A stretch of 64,000 bases of DNA from Yponomeuta sedellus (taxonomy: Eukaryota > Arthropoda > Insecta > Lepidoptera > Yponomeutidae), in the NCBI GenBank assembly GCA_934045075.1, contig OW203722.1:22662879-22726878 (forward strand). Direction: 5' to 3'. Position numbers and translations under genes: made by a program. Shown one piece after another: positions 51,840 to 62,765 of this stretch. Every line of letters begins with the position of its first letter. Positions within the stretch are counted from its first letter, which is position 1. The notes under the pieces were generated by a model. That model ran no database searches and was not told where the DNA came from. It saw only the letters and a list, made by a program, of their open reading frames with translations.

Positions 51840-51975
51840 TTAGGCCTGACATTTCCGCACTTAGCCTCATAGTTGGGCCATTGTACGTAGCAAGCGCTGA
51901 GGTACGCTAACACCTCAGACACTAGGGTTTCCTTACGACGTTTTCCTTCATACACCGCTCCGCTACCACCACTCC
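51840..51975 (-). repeat. SINE E, partial
   Basis: 'ggcctgacatttccgcactt', 'cgtagcaagcgctgaggtac' and 'caccgctccgctaccaccac'. The middle is deleted between body and head. Confidence 0.65.
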
Positions 51976-52059
51976 TGGCGTTGTGTTATCGATTGTAATA
52001 AAAAAAAATAACAAAGCACTATTGGGCACTTTTAGCATTGGGATAATCTAGTGGGCACA

Positions 52060-52305
52060 ATCAACACATAACCAGTTGTATAGTGCTGCCTAGAAGAAAT
52101 TGCTATCAGAAATACTGGCGCCAATTGTATCTTTTCTTTTATTTATGTATTAAGTTTTAGGAAAGCCATTGTATAATTTAATACTATTTAAAAATATGAA
52201 CCAGAAAGTCAATAACAGGCTTCCACAGATTTTGTAACTGTTGTCTCTGTAATTATTGTGTGGTGTGTACAATAAAGAATATTCATATTTTATGTTATCT
52301 AATAG
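52060..52305 (+). repeat. LINE 3'-tail repeat
   Basis: 'gcctagaagaaattgctatc', 'actggcgccaattgtatctt' and 'tgtacaataaagaatattca' are the same tail family as 13000 and 15070. Confidence 0.6.
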
Positions 52306-52339
52306 TGTTAAAACAAAGCCATTAATTGTCATTAAGTCC

Positions 52340-52420
52340 CCCTACAGTATGATTCCACCAAACTGCCATCCCCAACCATCATTGGGCATTACCCCCCAAT
52401 GATGGCACAACCTTGCGCTA
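52340..52420 (+). repeat. RTE-tailed SINE, left half of split copy
   Basis: 'gattccaccaaactgccatc' and 'caatgatggcacaaccttgc'. Interrupted by SINE E; continues at 52689. Confidence 0.7.
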
Positions 52421-52688
52421 GGTAAGGTAGACCTGAGATTTCCGCACTTAGCCTCATAGTTGGGCCATTGTACGTAGCAAGCGCTGAGGTACGTTAACAC
52501 ATCAGACACTAGGGTTTCTTTACGATGTTTTCCTTCACCGTCGGCGAGTGGTATTGCTACTATAATTTCACAAATGTACATAACTTAGAAAACTAAGTCA
52601 TTGGTACATGCCGGGGTTTGAACCCACGACCTCCCGATTCAGAGGCCGGCGTTCTACACCGCTCCGCTACCACCGCCCTTGCCGCTAC
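52421..52688 (-). repeat. SINE E, full length, nested with TSD
   Basis: The minus-strand head is GGCGGTGGTAGCGGAGCGG with B box-like GGGTTCAAACCCC. The body ends 'gcggaaatctcaggtctacc'. cacaaccttgcgYta at 52406-52420 and 52689-52703 is a 15-bp duplication with one difference. Confidence 0.8.
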
Positions 52689-52768
52689 CACAACCTTGCG
52701 TTATGGCGCTTGTTAGGGGAGAGCTATGTCCAGCAGCGGATTAATATAGCCTGAAGAACAAGAAGAAT
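52689..52768 (+). repeat. RTE-tailed SINE, right half of split copy
   Basis: 'gggagagctatgtccagcag' to 'tagcctgaagaacaagaag'. Confidence 0.7.
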
Positions 52769-53305
52769 GCCCCTAGCATTAGTGATTGTGGTGCCTCATT
52801 TAGCTTGAAGACAAAAAAACATTTTCTATTCTATTCATTGGTATAAGCCGAAAAAAAAACCCAGGACTGGCCTGGAAATTATTCACAAACAAATTTAAGA
52901 CTTAGTTTTACTGCAGCAAAATCCCGACAAAATATGTTTTGGGGGCAAATATCAGCAGATAACAAGAAATCATATTTTACGACGTGTTTGCCCTCGTCAA
53001 TAAATATTTTTATGACACTAATAAAACTAAGCCTTAAGCACCCTCTCTAACTTCCTCGCAGTGCTCAGTTTCCTGTAACAAGGGGCTAAAAAGGGAATAG
53101 AGAAAAGTTACTACTTAACTTATACAATCTCGCACGCAACAGTAGTAGTTAACTTGCAAGAGAAAAATTTAAATACCTATTTCGTTTGTGGCCACGAACC
53201 CAAGCCACAGTACAAAGGTAAAGCCGGCGATGTGATTTCGGCGCATTGAAAACAAATCACAATGTTTAAAAAGAAATTAAATGTGTCGTATCGAAGGCGT
53301 AGCGA
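52769..53305. other. Unassigned
   Basis: No recognised feature. Confidence 0.4.
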
Positions 53306-53309
53306 ACTG

Positions 53310-53572
53310 CTGTATTGGTGTCGGCCTAGAGAATAGCACCAACCCAAATTCTTCCCGCGGGTGTCGTAAAAGGCGACTAAGGGACACAAACCGGGGGGTG
53401 GGCAGCAGCGCTCCCTGCAGTACAATTCCACCAAACTGCGATCCCCAACCCGCATGCCCAGCGTGGGGATTATGGGCATTACCCCCCAATGATGGCACAA
53501 CCTTGCGCTATGGCGCTCATTAGGGGAGGGCTACGTCTAGCAGTGGACTAATATAGCCTGAAGGAGAAGAAG
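53310..53572 (+). repeat. RTE-tailed SINE, near full length
   Basis: 'ttggtgtcggcctagagaat' to 'tatagcctgaaggagaagaa'. Confidence 0.8.
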
Positions 53573-53679
53573 AATCGAATTTCCGAAGGCTTTTTTTCGC
53601 AAGGCATCAAATGTTATCGCGTAAATATTTGAAAAAATAAAATAAAAATGTGTTTGGCTTGTAAGTGAATCAACGTGCG

Positions 53680-54050
53680 CTCGTGGCCTAGTCGAACCGA
53701 GTGATTGGGATCAATCACTTGCGTGAAGCAACAACAGGCGCGGTCAGGTGAGGGATGGGTGACCGTCCCGTGTCTACCACTAGTGGCATTTTTTCCGAGC
53801 GCTGCCTTGTTTCGCAAGGCACGTTAAGTTGGTGCCGGCTGTCACGTTATGGTAGTCGTTGGGCCATTTAAGAGGCCTTATGGACGGCTTGAAAAATTCT
53901 GACAGTAAGATGTAAGATGTGAAGACACTGTCTTACAATCCTCCACCAACCCGGACTTGGCCCCCGTGGTGGAGTATGGCCTAACTTTCCTGGGATGCAG
54001 GAAGAGACCCGTGCATCGGCATTGGGGACATACAAGGGTTGAAATCGAGG
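53680..54050 (+). repeat. 5S-SINE, full length
   Basis: Head 'gctcgtggcctagtcgaacc' with 'gaagcaacaacaggcgcggt'. The body carries a small insertion ('gatgtaagatgtgaag', ~53910). Tail GGTTGAAATCGA. Confidence 0.85.
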
Positions 54051-54154
54051 TAAATCAACATACCTCAGGGAAAAATAGAAAATTAATCAATAATAATGGA
54101 AATACGAGTATGATATAAAAATAGCCAACAATCCGACCCGACCCGTGAAAAACG

Positions 54155-54290
54155 CGGTGGTAGCCCTGTTGGTAAAGCAATGGACTCGGAAACGAGAGCA
54201 TCTACCAATGATGTTTCTAATTTATGTACCTTTGTGAGGTTATAGTAGCAATACCCCTCGCTACTAACAGAAATAACACCACGTAGAAAT
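54155..54290 (+). repeat. SINE D head, with T-arm deleted
   Basis: 'gtaaagcaatggactcggaa' runs straight into 'catctaccaatgatg', then 'tagcaatacccctcgctact'. The B-box region is lost. Confidence 0.5.
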
Positions 54291-54699
54291 ATACATTTGT
54301 CTAGTATAGAGACTTATTAACTTTAAGATTTACGCGCCTTCTACGCAATTATTTTTAAAACTAAATAATCATGCAAAAACGGACACGCTGAAAACCAGCG
54401 CCGCTAGTTTTTATTTTAAAATCTAGCGACTCAGCTGAGCGCGCTCCTGTTGCCAAAATGAAACATGCTAAGATAAGGTTATAATTAACTCTTGATAAAA
54501 TTAATTGTAATTATCATTTCATCGAATTTCATAATCGAGCGGGAGAAAAAGTTATAAGTCCTGTATTTTTATATCACTGTATTTTTTTAATATACCTTTG
54601 ATTGTTTCTTTCAGTCCCTCGCAAAGGCCTGCCCTTGCTTTTTATTTTTTAACATTTATTCCACTTATTGTACTTTATTTAATGTTTGTTGGCAATAAT
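54291..54699. other. Unassigned
   Basis: Likely decayed upstream part of the following PLE, but no RT motif is visible. Confidence 0.35.
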
Positions 54700-55140
54700 G
54701 ACAAATTGGGAGTATTTTGAAACGCGCCTCAATCAGAACCATCTACCAGCCGCCAAGAAAGATACACCAATTCATGCGAAGTGTCAAGCACAGGATTCCC
54801 TTACAAGAGGCAGGAGTATACAAGCTTGACTGTGAATGTGGTTCCTCGTACATTGGTCAAACGAAGCGTACCATAGCTGAGCGGGTGAAGGAACATATCG
54901 CTGATGTGAAACATAAGCGCTCAGGTAGATCTGCAGTCAGCGAGCATACACTTAGCGGTACCAACCACTTTATACATTTCAATAAAGTTAAAGTTCTAGC
55001 CTGAGAAGACCGTTTCTTCCTTAGAATGATACGCGAGGCAATAGAGATCCGCCGGCATCCAAATTTTAATAGAGATCGTGGTTGGAACATACCGGTAGCA
55101 TGGGAACCAGTGCTGAAGTGCATGAGACCCCCTTGCTAGA
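54700..55140 (+). pseudogene. Penelope-like element GIY-YIG endonuclease end
   Basis: 'SIRTIYQPPRKIHQFMRSVK', '[18 protein letters not shown]', '[16 protein letters not shown]', 'SAVSEHTLSGTNHF', a stop (TGA at ~55002), then 'DRFFLRMIREAIEIRRHPNF', 'RDRGWNIPVAWEPVLK'. The GVY...YIG pair, the Arg of 'KRTIAER' and the HH/'EH' pattern fit the GIY-YIG nuclease that PLEs carry after their RT. A frameshift near 54713 separates it from 'DKLG'. Truncated upstream; the RT is absent. Confidence 0.85.
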
Positions 55141-55500
55141 AGTGTGACAGTAGAATAAATAATAAAAATAAATTTAATTTCAATTAATAATCAGTATCTT
55201 TAAGTTCATATAAAGTAATTTGTTTATAAATTTAATTTTAACTTCAATTACTAATAATCAATATTGTTGACTTTATATAAAAAATAATTGGTTTGTCTAT
55301 TTTGGAACGTAACTTCATAATTAACTTTTGTGATTTTTGCCGAGGGTAGTAAACTAACCGTTAATGATTTCTAAAAGACACCTGTCACCTCAGTCATCCG
55401 GGACCACGGCACCTGAAAAAGTGCCGAAACGTTGGAAAATTGTAAAAAATGTAATAAACGAGCATAAATCCGTATAAAAACAGTTTTAATAAAGACAATT
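55141..55500 (+). repeat. PLE 3' region with hammerhead-like relic
   Basis: After AT-rich UTR, 55411-55445 reads 'gggaccacggcacctgaaaa' then 'agtgccgaaacgttgg'. A ggcac/gtgcc stem encloses the loop and is followed by GAAACG. In PLEs this region carries a hammerhead ribozyme. Here the CTGANGA core appears as CTGAAAA, so activity is doubtful. Confidence 0.5.
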
Positions 55501-56283
55501 TCAGTTTCACTTTCACTTTCTTGTACTGTCTCGTCTCACGGTCTTGACGTTCGCACATATTTGCACGTCACAGAAGTCAAAAGAAAATTCAATTCAATTT
55601 ATTTCAACGTAAATAATTTACATTCTGTTTGCTGAATGTCAAAGTACAATGTAACTTGAAAGTGAAAGCCGCCGCCTTCGGGCTGTAGTGTAGTGGAGAA
55701 AAAGCCAGCGGGAAAAAAAACTCCACTCTGACCATCTTTTCTCATGTCCTTTTAAATCTAATACATCGGTTACCACCTATACGTATGATAAGACTCCGTG
55801 ATTGCCATTAGTAATAATATTAATATGGAGTTTGTTCAGGAGAACCGATCAGCAACGTATTCGGGAACGCAATGGCACCCCGCTACCAGCGTGTGACGTG
55901 AAGCCACTTTCAAACCCACTCGGTTTCCCTTTTCTTTTTTAAAACTACCTTTCAAAATTGTTAGTATGTTTTTGCTTATGAAGTTAATGTGTACGTGCCC
56001 ACAATCAATTTCTTCAATGACATGGTGGCTGATGCAACTATCATTATGAATTTATTTACTTTGTTCGATAATACTTACGTATTCTGGAATTCAAGCATGT
56101 AAAATGCATGAGTTTTGTAAAATTTATGTAAACTCTGTTAATTAAGAAATAAAAAAAAATCGAAAAGACTAAGTTTGGAGTGTTTTTGTCCATTTTTTCT
56201 CCAAAATCATCTAGATTTTGAAATGGACACCTAGTTTGAGTTGTAGCGTTCATTAAGCCGCAGTATCTGCGCTATAATATATA
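55501..56283. other. Short (AATTC)n tail scrap, otherwise unassigned
   Basis: 'aaaattcaattcaatttatt' at 55583-55602 is a minus-strand pentamer LINE tail. Nothing else. Confidence 0.4.
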
Positions 56284-56510
56284 TTGCGAATGTGAGTGGA
56301 AAGGCTGGTAAGGGACGTCCCAGACGGACTTACATCGGCCAAATAGGGGATGTATTAGCAAAGGGGAAGATATAAAGTGCCCGGAACCGGCGTGCGTGCA
56401 TGCAACGACTTATGAACGTTGATGAAGCGAAGGTGATCCGTCAGGATCATGGCAAGTGGCAGTCCCTGGTCTTTGCCTACACCTCTGGGATACAGGGGTG
56501 AGGTTATGTA
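56284..56510 (+). pseudogene. LINE ORF C-terminus, TATG-tailed family
   Basis: 'GKAGKGRPRRTYIGQIGDVL', a stop, 'RNRRACMQRLMNVDEAKVI', 'GKWQSLVFAYTSGIQG' then TGAGGT. Same family as 61325-61563 (minus). The TATG array follows directly. Confidence 0.7.
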
Positions 56511-56684
56511 TGTATGTATGTATGTATGTATGTATGTATGTATGTATGTATGTATGTATGTATGTATGTATGTATGTATGTATGTATGTATGTATGTATG
56601 TATGTATGTATGTATGTATGTATGTATGTATGTATGTATGTATGTATGTATGTATGTATGTATGTATGTATGTATGTATGTATG

Positions 56685-56715
<31 letters not shown>

Positions 56716-56733
56716 GGGTGTATGTATGTATGT
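56506..56733. repeat. (TATG)n microsatellite as LINE tail
   Basis: About 55 tetramers beginning at the end of the LINE 3' UTR. The long Met/Tyr/Val/Cys open frames are artefacts. Confidence 0.97.
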
Positions 56734-56739
56734 TTTAAC

Positions 56740-56951
56740 ATACTGGTGCTTGTCAGCCAAGTTAAATAAAAATCTTTACTTAACCACATTTGAGCCAGTA
56801 TTAAGTAGTAGCTGGCTTAAGTAGCGCTTTTTTTTTAAATTCAAAGAATACTCTGGTGACATTACGGGAATGGTGCCAGTCGGTCTTTCTACAAGGAACT
56901 CAGGGCCTGGTACCAAAAACCAGACGAAAAACAAACGGACGGAACCCAAAA
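56740..56951. repeat. Dispersed repeat I, copy 2
   Basis: Colinear with 26925-27132, with small indels ('tactggtgcttgtcagccaa' to 'acaaacggacggaacccaaa'). Confidence 0.7.
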
Positions 56952-56969
56952 CCTTTTCTAAAAGAAAGG

Positions 56970-57014
56970 TTTTATTCAAAGTAGAATAAAGGTTTTATTC
57001 TACTTTGAATAAAA
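56970..57014. repeat. Perfect 21-bp hairpin with 3-nt loop
   Basis: TTTTATTCAAAGTAGAATAA... (56970-56990), loop ggt, exact complement 56994-57014. It begins at the end of repeat I. Confidence 0.92.
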
Positions 57015-57930
57015 AAATTTCATTTCATTTTATTATAAAATTATATAGGTATATCATGCAAAATTATGACAATAACTTTAAATGCGAAAAGAATATGAAA
57101 GTTCCTTGTTACAAGTTTTCATGGCCTAACGAAAACGCCCAGCCGCATTTTCCTTTCTGCGCCTCCTAACAAACAAAGCAGTGTAGATAAATACAAAGAC
57201 GAGCTTTATGGACTTGTATACGCAGTACATTATATTCTTTGCCAAGGAAAACACACAAAGGGACAAGCAGACATTACGTCCTGTGTTGTGTCAAAAACAA
57301 CTCCTATTATTATTATGGAGTTGTGCTATTTTATTGCCGTAATAGGAGTGTGTCTTGAATAAAACAGTATTCTATTTTCCTTCTTGAACAAATAGGCTCT
57401 TTTTATGTACGATATGAGATAAGCTCTTTTTGAGGACTAAATAAATAAATAGATATGATTGCTAAATGGTTATTTTACTTGGAAACTGTAGCATTTTTAC
57501 ACGTTATAAATCAGTTAATTAATTAAAGCTTGGAGATTAATTTAATAGCCAATACGTGCGTTTACTCTCTCCTGTTTATGTTTTTTTTTAATTATAATAT
57601 AAATTTAATTACACTGTTACACTATCCGCTTTACACTAAGCAAATGACACCCGAATAAAGGGTGTTCTTATAGTGCAAGCAGAAATTTCAATGTCATATT
57701 TGATCACTATGACACAAAATTGTTAAGGTAATACAAAAATAAATAAATACTTAACATTCTGAGGCGAGGCGTGTGCATGGTCAGTCATTTGTTGACACGT
57801 AGTTTTTCGAACTGGGCGGAACTTGGATAAAAGCAATCTTATCGTTTTTTTTTAAATAATTAATTAATTAATTACTGCTTTTGGTCTTTATCACTATGCC
57901 AACCGTCTGCGTTCAATGCTGCAATATTGA
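57015..57930. other. Unassigned AT-rich
   Basis: An imperfect inverted pair 'actcctattattattatgga'/'ccgtaataggagt' lies at 57299-57350. No gene recognised. Confidence 0.4.
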
Positions 57931-57934
57931 TCGA

Positions 57935-58285
57935 TATCAACCTCTGTATGTCCCTACTACTGGAGCACGGGTCTCTTCCTGCATTGTAGAAAAGTTAGGC
58001 CGTACTCCACCACGGGGGCCAAGTCCGGGCTGGTGGAGCATTGTAATACAGTGGAGGGCCTTACTGTACGAAGTTATCAAGCCGCCCATAAGGCCTCTGA
58101 CATGCCATTACATAACGGCAGGCACCAACGACGTGCCTTGCGAAGCACGGAAGCGCTCGTAAAAATGCCACGAGCGGTAGTCACGGGACGGTCACCCATA
58201 CTGCGCCTGATCACACCCCTGTTGTTGCTTAACTCAAGTAATTGATTCCAATCACTCGGTTCGGTTAGACCACGAGCGCTTCGCT
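57935..58285 (-). repeat. 5S-SINE, full length with small deletion
   Basis: 'tatcaacctctgtatgtccc' to 'agaccacgagcgcttcg'. It lacks ~20 bp around 58105 relative to other copies. Confidence 0.8.
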
Positions 58286-58565
58286 TTTATTCTTATGTAA
58301 AACTGATTGTGAAAACTGTTAATTGTCTGAGTGTGTCCTAATTCTCTATGTATGTAAGCTTTTCATAGCTTCCAGGAATGTAAAATAAATAAACAAACCA
58401 TCCATATTTCTTTGTTATAAAACCTAAGTAATCTTGTGATCTTATTACCGCGTAAAACCGCGTTACCGCCGACGGCGAAGTGCCTTCACTCGCGGTTATT
58501 ATTAGATCTCATTGAAAATTATGTATGCCAAAATAAAAGATATATATTTTTTTAAGAACAAGCGT
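58286..58565. other. Unassigned
   Basis: No recognised feature apart from AT-rich sequence. Confidence 0.4.
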
Positions 58566-58675
58566 TCCGTCTCGTGACTACCGCTAGTGGCATTTTTTGG
58601 AGCGCTTCCGTGCTTCGCAAGGCACTTTAAGCCGTTGGTGCCAGCTGTCATGTAATGGCAGTCGTTAAGCCATGT
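58566..58675 (+). repeat. 5S-SINE body fragment
   Basis: 'cgtgactaccgctagtggca' to 'ggcagtcgttaagccatgta'. Confidence 0.75.
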
Positions 58676-58859
58676 ATAATTATGCAATTTCATTGCTAAG
58701 TTTCATTACTTTTATTCGTGGCTGGTGTTATTAGCAATTGACAATTTTTTTTTATAAAAACATGATTCCTCTTAAATACTCCTCCGGTACTTGTTCTGCC
58801 CTGATAGGTAATTCTATACTTTTTAAAGATGCAGGGGTAACTTTGGAACTGGGGCTTTG

Positions 58860-59216
58860 AAATCAACCCTTTGTAAGTCCCCACTGCTGGGGCACGGGTC
58901 TCTTCCTGCATATGAAGAAGGTTAGGCCACCACAGGTTCCAAGTCCTGCTTGGTGGATTATTGTAAGAAAGTGGCGGCGCTTACTGTCAGAAGTTACAAG
59001 TCTCCCATAAGGCCTCTGAAATGACTTAACGACTTCCATTACATGACAGCCGGCACCAACAACTTAACGTGCTTTAAGAAGCACGGAGGCGCTTGGAATA
59101 AATGCCACTAGCGGTAGTCAAGGGATGGTCACCCACAGAGCAACTGACCGCGCATGTCGTTGCTTAACCCAAGTGATTTATTTCAATCACTCGGTTCCAC
59201 TAGGCCACGAGCGCTT
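58860..59216 (-). repeat. 5S-SINE, full length
   Basis: 'atcaaccctttgtaagtccc' to 'aggccacgagcgcttcgg'. Confidence 0.8.
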
Positions 59217-59482
59217 CGGTTTAGCTATAGTTAAATATTATTCACTATATTACTCAAATAAGAATAAGTTTTGTACGGTATCGTAAAGTATGTTAAAAAT
59301 TATATGAGGTCGTCTGGAACAAAGCAAATCTACTTTTATTTCCACAGATTTTGTTATCTACAAATCTACATTTTTTAACGGGCATCTAGTTTAACTTGTG
59401 ACGTTTATTACGTCACAGTTTCTGGTTTATTTTCAATAAAAATACTTAGATTCTGTTAATTATGGTGTAGTATCGTGTAGAA
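59217..59482. other. Unassigned
   Basis: No recognised feature. Confidence 0.4.
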
Positions 59483-59848
59483 GCGCTCGTGGCCTGGTCG
59501 AACCGAGTGATTGGAATCAATCACTTGAGTTTAGCAACAACAGGCGCGGTAAGGTGCAGGATGGGTGACGGCGCCAAGACTACCGTCAGTGGCATTTTTC
59601 CGAGCGCTTCCATGCTTTGTAAGGTACGTTAAGCCGTTGGTGCCGGCTGTCATGTGATGGCAGTCGTTAGGCCTTGTCAGAGGCCTCATGGGCGGCCTTA
59701 TAACTTCTGACAGTAAGGACCGCCACAGTCTTACAATCCTCCATCAACCTGGACTTGCCCCGTGATGGAGTGTGGCCTAAACTTCTTGCCATGCAGGAAA
59801 AGACCCGTGCCATAGCAATGGGGACATAAAAGGGTTGATATCGAGGCT
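59483..59848 (+). repeat. 5S-SINE, full length
   Basis: 'gcgctcgtggcctggtcgaa' to GGTTGATATCGA. It forms an inverted pair with the copy at 58860. Confidence 0.85.
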
Positions 59849-59902
59849 GAGAAAGGTTAATACATCCTTTATATGGGGTATTGTTAATATGTTATTGATA
59901 AG

Positions 59903-60180
59903 CGGTGGTAGCGGAGCGGTGTAGAACGCCGGCTTCTCAAGCATGTACCAATGACTTAGTTTTCTATATTATAGTAGCGATACTACTCGCTGACGGTGAA
60001 GGAAAACATCGTAAGGAAACCCTAGTATCTGAGGTGTTAGCGTACCTCAGCGCTTGCTAAGTACAATGGCCCAACTATGAGGCTAACGGCCGAATACTCA
60101 AACGTCAGTCAAATCGATCACTCAGTTGAAGGGCATTCAAAGTGCGGAAATCTCAGGTCTAACTAACTATGGGGCATTGT
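59903..60180 (+). repeat. SINE E
   Basis: 'agcggtggtagcggagcggt' to 'gcggaaatctcaggtctaac'. The B-box part is deleted after 'cggcttctcaagcatgtacc', and ~45 bp is inserted before the end ('cggccgaatactcaaacgtc'). Confidence 0.7.
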
Positions 60181-60554
60181 ATGAGTTTCTGCAATAAGTT
60201 CCCGAATCTATAATAAGCTGGCCTGAAACGAAGATCAAATACTGTGTAAAACGCACTTAGTGCCAAAAAGGGTACTATAAATTTACAGAATAGTAAAATG
60301 ACAAAGACGTCTTGAAATTATGCTAGGTTTTAGAACAATATGTAAAGTACGTTAATTAAGCATCAAAGAACTTTAAACAGACTAAGTTAGCAGTTTATTT
60401 GCCCATTATTTCTTCAAAGTGATCTATTTTTGATATGGACTCCTAGATTTACTTGTAACGCTTAAGAAGTCACAGTTTCTACGTAATATTAAATGTGATA
60501 CTTGGATTTGATTAATAATAAATTGCACTTCATGTTTAGCCAGCACTTAATATA
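60181..60554. other. Unassigned
   Basis: No recognised feature. Confidence 0.4.
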
Positions 60555-60785
60555 GAATGTAAAACCTAACTACAAAGTAGGTACTCGGGGCTGCAAGTGA
60601 TGCAAATTACATCAGCCAGATGTCACTGCCTGTAAGTAATACAGAGAGTAGTGTAAAGAGGTTCGAAATTTCACTGATGCCGGTAAGTGCCCATTAGCTC
60701 AGTTGGAAAAGTGCTGGCACGGTTAGCCAGAGGTCGCGGGTTATGGTCCCGGCATGCGCGGAATTTTTAGCCGCTAAATAGGTTT
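60555..60785 (+). mobile_element. tRNA-like retroposon, single arm
   Basis: Centre ('aacctaactacaaagtaggt') plus module 60690-60760 (A box TTAGCTCAGTTGG; B box mutated to GGTTATGGTCC), then 'tttttagccgctaaataggt'. The tail is missing. Confidence 0.7.
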
Positions 60786-61324
60786 ATACAATATAAGCAA
60801 ATGCACAATGTTATTTAACGTTCACTTTATATAATACCTGTATTAGGACACACAACAACTAAGATGTTATTTCTATCCTCTAATGGAAATGCTGATATTT
60901 TTTCAAGATTTAAAGCTTTTCCTGTATTAAAAGTGTTCCATATTGATGAGTAGTTGTATTTTACCCGTAATATACTCTGCTTATTAGGCATAAAATATCA
61001 TAATAAGAAATTCTCCGAATAATATTATTAGGCATAAAACCGTTTTACCGCCCACCTATTTTAATGTAAAGTGACTCACCAAAATGATTGCATATTTGCG
61101 CACTGAAAAGCGTATTAAATTCATGACTTTAATACTGTACCGGTTTATTAGTTTTTCAAGTAAAATCACTGCAAATTGTGTTTTCAAACAGAGTTGCATT
61201 CGCTTTCCTTTGCACTGCGATTGTTTAAGATATTTTATGTTTTCTTATGGCCTTATTTTATAAAAACACGGTTCTTCGAAAGATCCCTTTAGGGTAGGGC
61301 CTTATTTTTAAAAAAAACACAGTT
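60786..61324. other. Unassigned
   Basis: No recognised feature. Confidence 0.4.
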
Positions 61325-61563
61325 CTTCTAAATACATACATACATAGATAACCTCACGCCTGTATCCCAGAGGGGTAGGCAGAGACCAGGGACTGCCACT
61401 TGCCACGATCCTGACAGATCACCTTCGCTTCATCAACGTTCATAAGTCGTTGCATGCACGCACGCCGGTTCCGGGTACTTTTTATCTTTCCCTTTGCTAA
61501 TACATCCCCTATTTGGTCGAAGTAAGTCCGTCTGGGACGTCCCTTACCAGCCCATCCCATCAC
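61325..61563 (-). pseudogene. LINE ORF C-terminus, TATG-tailed family
   Basis: The minus-strand open frame ends 'MGWAGKGRPRRTYFDQIGDV', 'LAKGKIKSTRNRRACMQRL', 'MNVDEAKVICQDRGKWQSLV', 'SAYPSGIQA', then TGAGGTTATC and short tatgtatg. This is the best-preserved member of the family in the window, but only ~70 residues long. Function (C-terminal part of a LINE pol) is inferred from tail structure and repetition. Confidence 0.65.
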
Positions 61564-61727
61564 ATTCTTCTAAATAATTCTTTAAAACGAGTTTGTTTTA
61601 TATGTGTCACGTCTTTTCCTTTGTGAATCTCCGCTACATACTGTTTTAACTTGCCTTTATCCAACGTTTATCGAGTGTTTTATGGAATCGTGTTTTTTTA
61701 AGTAACACCGTAAATATTGCAATTCCT

Positions 61728-61822
61728 GGTGTGCAATAAAGTATATTCATTTCATTTCGTTTCGTTTCGTTTCGTTCCGTTTCGTTTCGTTTCGTTTCGT
61801 TTCGTTTCGTTTCATTTCATAT
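61728..61822 (+). repeat. LINE tail plus (TTTCG)n pentamer array
   Basis: 'cctggtgtgcaataaagtat' is followed by ~14 copies of TTTCG/TTTCA (61751-61822). Confidence 0.9.
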
Positions 61823-61994
61823 CCAAACTCAATCATACGTACTTTATTGCATAGGAAATATTTCTATTATAATAACATGATTGAGGTTTAAACAATACCT
61901 TCTACTAATCTTTTTTAATCTTGAAGAACTCATGCAGATAATATACCAGTGCAAAATTTGTTTCACTGTTAGCAAGTGCTATTACTTCCTTTGC

Positions 61995-62255
61995 TGTGTG
62001 GTGTCGGCCTAGAGAATAGCACCAACCCAAATTCTTCCCGCGGGTGTCGTAAAAGGCGACTAATAGACACAAACCGGGGAGGTAGGCAGCACCGCCCCCT
62101 GTAGTACAATTCCACCAAACTGCGATCCCCAACCCGCATGCCCAGCGTGGGGATTATGGGGATTACCCCCCAATGATGGCGCAACCTTGCTCTGTGGCGC
62201 TCTTTGGGGGAGGGCTATGTCCAACAGTGGACTAATATAGCCTGAAGAAGAAGAA
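61995..62255 (+). repeat. RTE-tailed SINE, full length
   Basis: 'gtgtggtgtcggcctagaga' to 'atatagcctgaagaagaaga'. It forms an inverted pair with the next copy. Confidence 0.8.
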
Positions 62256-62314
62256 AATTACTTCCTTGGATGTGAAAGTCGACGTAAATTAAAATATTTA
62301 AGTTTTCTCATATT

Positions 62315-62588
62315 CGTCGTCAGGCTATACTAGTCCACTTCTGGACATAGCCCTCCCCTAAAGAGCGCCACGTTGTGCTATCATAGGGGGTAATGCCCAT
62401 AATCCCCACGCTGGGCATGCGGATTTTAGGGTTCTTCCACGTAGTCAAACTATTTTGTCAAACTGATTTGACCACGTGGAAAATTCGTTCCTCGTGGTCA
62501 AATCAAAGTGATGAGTTCGGTGGAATTGTACTGCAGGGGGCGCTGCTGCCCACCCCCCGGTTTGTGTCCCTTAGTCGACTTTTATGAC
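62315..62588 (-). repeat. RTE-tailed SINE, insert subfamily
   Basis: 'gtcgtcaggctatactagtc' to 'tgtgtcccttagtcgacttt'. Carries the same extra segment (62425-62512) as the copy at 23960. Its tail is GACGACG-like, as in the RTE relic at 34005. Confidence 0.75.
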
Positions 62589-62624
62589 TCTTATATTCAT
62601 TTCCCTGTAAATTTATACTTTTAT

Positions 62625-62765
62625 TAGATTAGATTAATCCTCTTTATTGCAGACCAAACATTTTGTGAGCACTTGAAAATTTTAAATATCAAGTTACATG
62701 ATGTACAATTAGCAATCTTATCGCTAACATCTCTCGAAGACAACCTTAGGACTACATTTATACCT
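62625..62765 (-). repeat. LINE 3'-tail repeat with (AATCT)n
   Basis: Minus-strand GCAATAAAGAGGATTAATCT followed by AATCTAATA. Pairs with 2230-2365. Confidence 0.6.

Noticed and set aside
56355..56824. Repeat-rich open frames on both strands
   Set aside because: Artefacts of the TATG array and the adjoining LINE tail.
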